Origin: Larix sibirica | Lineage: Eukaryota; Streptophyta; Pinopsida; Pinales; Pinaceae | DNA: 10,761 bases | Direction: 5' to 3' | Assembly: GCA_004151065.3 (NCBI GenBank) | Contig: NWUY0300008196.1 | Location: 55,053-65,813 of the forward strand | Shown: positions 8,901 to 10,761 of the stretch, piece after piece | Position numbering within the stretch: the stretch's first letter is position 1 | Layout of the letters: each line of letters begins with the position of its first letter | Translations under genes and position numbers: made by a program | Notes under the pieces: model-generated | Seen by the model: the letters and a program-made list of their open reading frames with translations, nothing else | Database searches by the model: none | What the model was told of the DNA's origin: nothing

Positions 8901-9513
8901 CTGTAGTAACTATATGATGAGCTAGGGGGGTCCATTCCAATTTGAAATATGAACAATTGTCTGCACCATAGAATCTACACAGCATGGCCGTGAGCAATTT
9001 GTGTGGCTCCCTGAGCAGGAAAATCGAGTAGTGTCTGTTAGATTTCAGTATGAAACTATTGGGGTCGGCCATCCAAGTATTAACAAGTGCTTTGTACTTA
9101 CACTCAAAGGCCCTTATAAAATCCTATGTCAGTAGCCACTGAGGAGGTTTTAGGGCATAAATTTTGGCAAATGTATCTGGCTTGAAGGAAGCATAGAGAG
9201 TGTGGTTAGAATCCCTAAATGTGCAAGTAGGGATTTCTGTGTAATCAATCATCCACTTCACCAAGTCCGTGAAAGGAATAACAATTGGGTGTGCGGAAAT
9301 GGCATGGAATTGAGACTTATTGATGTTCTGATAAATTGGGGCTTCTTCTTTGAAATATGAGAAGTCATCATTGTCGAAGATGCTATAAATTCTATCCCAA
9401 TCCAAACACATTCTATCGGAAACCAATCCATCAGTATCTAAATAAAATCCAAAATTGGGATCTCTCAGCTTCAATTCATCCATTACAACCTTCGACTTGG
9501 TTTTACGAGCCAT
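5952..9513 (-). pseudogene. Single ~1,187-codon intronless protein pseudogene of unknown family
   Basis: What looks like eight ORFs is one decayed frame. From ATG 9513 one frame runs to about 7735, broken only by TAG 9126-9124, TAG 8838-8836, TAG 8151-8149 and TAA 8070-8068. A frameshift at about 7690-7740 leads to a second frame (TAG 7360-7358, TAA 7246-7244, TAG 6823-6821), and another near 6670-6690 to a third (TAG 6221-6219) ending at TAG 5954-5952. Residues 1 to about 455 are dense in aromatics (DPNFGFYLDTDGL, REPHKLLTAMLCRFYGADN, YDICDNFLSVVYFIIFKKNA). About 455-790 is a Ser/Thr/Pro/Gln-rich linker. After a mixed segment, coiled-coil-like sequence follows (LKYQHQ, KLQMEQFKNQEASSLF, VEKRKKALSAEEQLCEW). 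There are no convincing transmembrane, nuclease, polymerase or zinc motifs. The N-terminal half loosely recalls plant transposon-associated proteins of unknown function. That is inference only. Confidence 0.82.
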
Positions 9514-9536
9514 GGTGTCTAAAGTCGGTTCTGCAA
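9505..9536 (-). promoter_or_regulatory. Kozak-type start and possible 5' UTR splice acceptor
   Basis: The start codon lies in GACACCATGGCTCG, close to the plant optimum (A at -3, G at +4), which supports ATG 9513 as the true start. About 17 bases upstream the minus strand has a T-rich run ending GCGTTGCAG (AG at 9532-9531), a good 3' splice-acceptor match. A leader intron is therefore possible. No donor was identified. Confidence 0.5.
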
Positions 9537-9883
9537 CGCATTATAAACAACATAAGCTATTTTCAATTTCAAAATATCAAAACAAAATCTAAACGAAATA
9601 TGAAGTACTTGGAGTAAATCCAAACTAAGATTGCAGAGAGCAAATACAAGCCTTGTGTAAAAGCAGAGAATTTTGCTATTCTGTAATTCAAATTCTTAGC
9701 ATGACAATGGTGACGCAAATTTTAAAATTTAACTAAGTATGAGCTTTGTTAAGACTAAATCCATTTATCATTAATTATGAATAAACCAATTAGGGATTGG
9801 TGGTTTAGGTAATAATTAGCCATTAATTGTGTTCAATTTGGGTAGTTCTTAGGGTTATTTTAAAGCATGCATGAGAAATATCA
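9537..9883. other. AT-rich leader or promoter region, no gene seen
   Basis: This lies upstream of the minus-strand pseudogene. It holds T- and A-rich sequence with no supportable ORF on either strand and no confident TATA box. Short open frames reading plus-ward across the pseudogene start are shadows. Confidence 0.4.
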
Positions 9884-10373
9884 ACTTCCGAATGACAGTG
9901 TTTAGGTGGGCCCGCTGAGAATTTAAAAAAGTTGGACATCAAGTCTAGGAAATAAAATTGGCAACCAAATGAATGATATCCTGAATTCTGAGGTTAATGT
10001 GAATAGGAAATGTTGGCATTGAAATGTCGGAAGTAGATCTGGAAAATAAATGTTTTGCCAACTTCTGAGGTCTGAGGTTCATGGGATAAGACATCGACAT
10101 CGAAACGTCGGGGAAAATTATGTGATAAATAAATATCATCCCAACTTCTAAGGTTCGAGAAAATCACAAACATCGGCATCGACTTATCAGGTGTAAAATT
10201 ACAATGTATAAATAGGTTTTTGACTTCTGAATTCCAAGGTTTATGAAATAGGGACCTCGACATCGGAATGTTGGAAATATTATTACTAGTGGGTTGACAT
10301 CCCGACTTCCAAGTTCCGATTTTTTTTACTTAAACATGAATATTAGAACGTCAGAAACATTGGAACGGGGCTA
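9884..10373. repeat. Diverged ~80 bp tandem repeats, five clear units plus one weak
   Basis: Unit starts are marked by A(C/A)TTC(T/C)(G/A)A-type sequence at 9984, 10061, 10144, 10223 and 10305 (spacings 77, 83, 79 and 82), with a weaker unit at 9884. About 40 bases into each unit lies a second conserved block: GGCATTGAAATGTCGG, CGACATCGAAACGTCGG, CGGCATCGACTTATCAGG, CGACATCGGAATGTTGG and a decayed AATATTAGAACGTCAG. The second block is a near-palindrome (CGAC...GTCG) and is rich in CpG compared with its surroundings. Units are only loosely similar elsewhere. The array lies 370-860 bp upstream of the minus-strand pseudogene start. The overlapping minus-strand ORFs here are by-products of the repeat. 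Confidence 0.8.
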
Positions 10374-10543
10374 ATTAAGTGCTTAGTTTGTTTTAGATTA
10401 ACTCCAATGTACTTATAGTGTAAAAATTGATGAAATTAACTTTGAAATGAACTGCTAAAAATCGTTGAAAAGTAAAAAAATGAATTTAAATCTAAAAGAG
10501 GGTTCCCATATTTTCCTAACAAAATATGGGATCGTTTTGGCTA
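10374..10543. other. Short AT-rich spacer between tandem repeats and copia remnant
   Basis: No coding potential is seen. It contains one perfect hairpin and ends where the copia-like linker frame ends at a TAG (10543-10541). Confidence 0.4.
10504..10531. repeat. Perfect 11 bp hairpin
   Basis: TCCCATATTTT (10504-10514) and AAAATATGGGA (10521-10531) are exact reverse complements around CCTAAC. It stands 12 bases from the end of recognisable copia homology. Neither side is followed by a T tract that would suggest a pol III terminator. Confidence 0.85.
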
Positions 10544-10761
10544 CAAAACTTCCTTCACATTTCTAGGATCATCATCAGTAATAGATAAAGGAAAAATTAG
10601 ACTAAAAATCAAGAAGGGGATACCTTTTTGGTTTCCTTCTTTCACGAGATGATCTCCTCAAAAATGGGGTATGAGTTTCTTCTTCTTTTGATTCAACTTC
10701 TTCTTTCCTTTTTCATAAGTGTCTTATTCTTTCTTTCTACAACTCCATTCTGTTGAGGTGT
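10544..10761 (-). pseudogene. pol: Ty1/copia polyprotein fragment: integrase Glu motif joined to integrase-RT linker
   Basis: On the minus strand the window opens with TPQQNGVVERKNKTLM (10761-10714), the integrase core segment of plant Ty1/copia elements that carries the catalytic Glu. Within about 13 bases the reading moves to another frame with EVESKEEETHTPFLRRSS and RERRKPKRYPLLDF (from 10700), then after a third shift SITDDDPRNVKEVL, ending at a TAG (10543-10541). The last two blocks resemble the basic linker and TDDDP motif between integrase and reverse transcriptase. The remainder of integrase, normally some two hundred residues or more, is missing between them, so this is an internally deleted, frameshifted copy. 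No RT follows to the left. The element continues right of the window. Confidence 0.85.

Noticed and set aside
8675-8956. Minus-strand 93-codon ORF
   Set aside because: It is out of phase with the continuous frame that runs 9513-7735 on the same strand, and its peptide shows no features of its own.
5952-9513. Intact gene using reassigned or read-through TAG/TAA codons
   Set aside because: Two frameshifts accompany the stops, and the neighbouring retroelement remnants have the same kind of stops, so decay explains them better.
9945-10263. Minus-strand ORFs of 64 and 89 codons
   Set aside because: They fall inside the ~80 bp tandem repeats and show repeat-derived, periodic peptide sequence.
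9884-10373. CRISPR array
   Set aside because: Units are diverged throughout, about 80 bp long, without identical repeats and unique spacers, and the context is a plant genome.

Overview
The window reads as nuclear DNA of a seed plant with a large, repeat-rich genome. It is AT-rich and holds decayed Ty3/gypsy and Ty1/copia polyprotein remnants of plant type, a complete small LTR, and no sign of operons, Shine-Dalgarno sites or intact cellular genes. A gymnosperm would fit, but the sequence alone does not show it. No intact protein-coding gene was found, and the short open frames are mostly fragments of larger broken frames.

Layout from left to right. (1) 1-562 is the 5' end of a minus-strand LTR retrotransposon: U3 with two strong hairpins, a TATA box, AATAAA, a CA terminus, a primer-binding-like site and the first codons of a gag-position ORF that leaves the window at base 1. 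(2) 563-1828 is a plus-strand, heavily decayed Ty3/gypsy pol (reverse transcriptase, then RNase H), into which the LTR element appears to have inserted. (3) 1829-3250 is foreign AT-rich sequence separating RNase H from integrase. (4) 2614-3628 and 3630-4643 are two tandem copies of a ~1,015 bp unit, joined at a single N at 3629. The unit holds the end of the foreign insert plus the integrase zinc-binding region. (5) 4644 to about 5150 completes the broken integrase core. (6) 5150-5951 is AT-rich and has no recognised gene.

(7) 9513 down to 5952 on the minus strand is the main discovery. A string of apparently separate short ORFs resolves into one intronless coding frame of about 1,187 codons, broken by only two frameshifts and seven internal TAG/TAA stops. 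It starts in a strong Kozak context and runs through a folded, aromatic-rich N-terminal half, a Ser/Thr/Pro/Gln-rich linker and a coiled-coil C-terminal part. I do not recognise its family with confidence. (8) Upstream of it, about 9884-10373 carries five or six diverged ~80 bp tandem repeats. (9) 10544-10761 is a minus-strand Ty1/copia fragment in which the integrase catalytic-Glu motif is joined almost directly to the integrase-RT linker.

The pieces do not form a working system together. They record successive insertion, duplication and decay. In several of them most stops fall where Gln or Trp codons are expected (C-to-T or G-to-A changes), as in long-methylated plant repeats. The antisense long ORF has far fewer lesions per codon than the neighbouring pol, so it is either younger or was constrained for longer.
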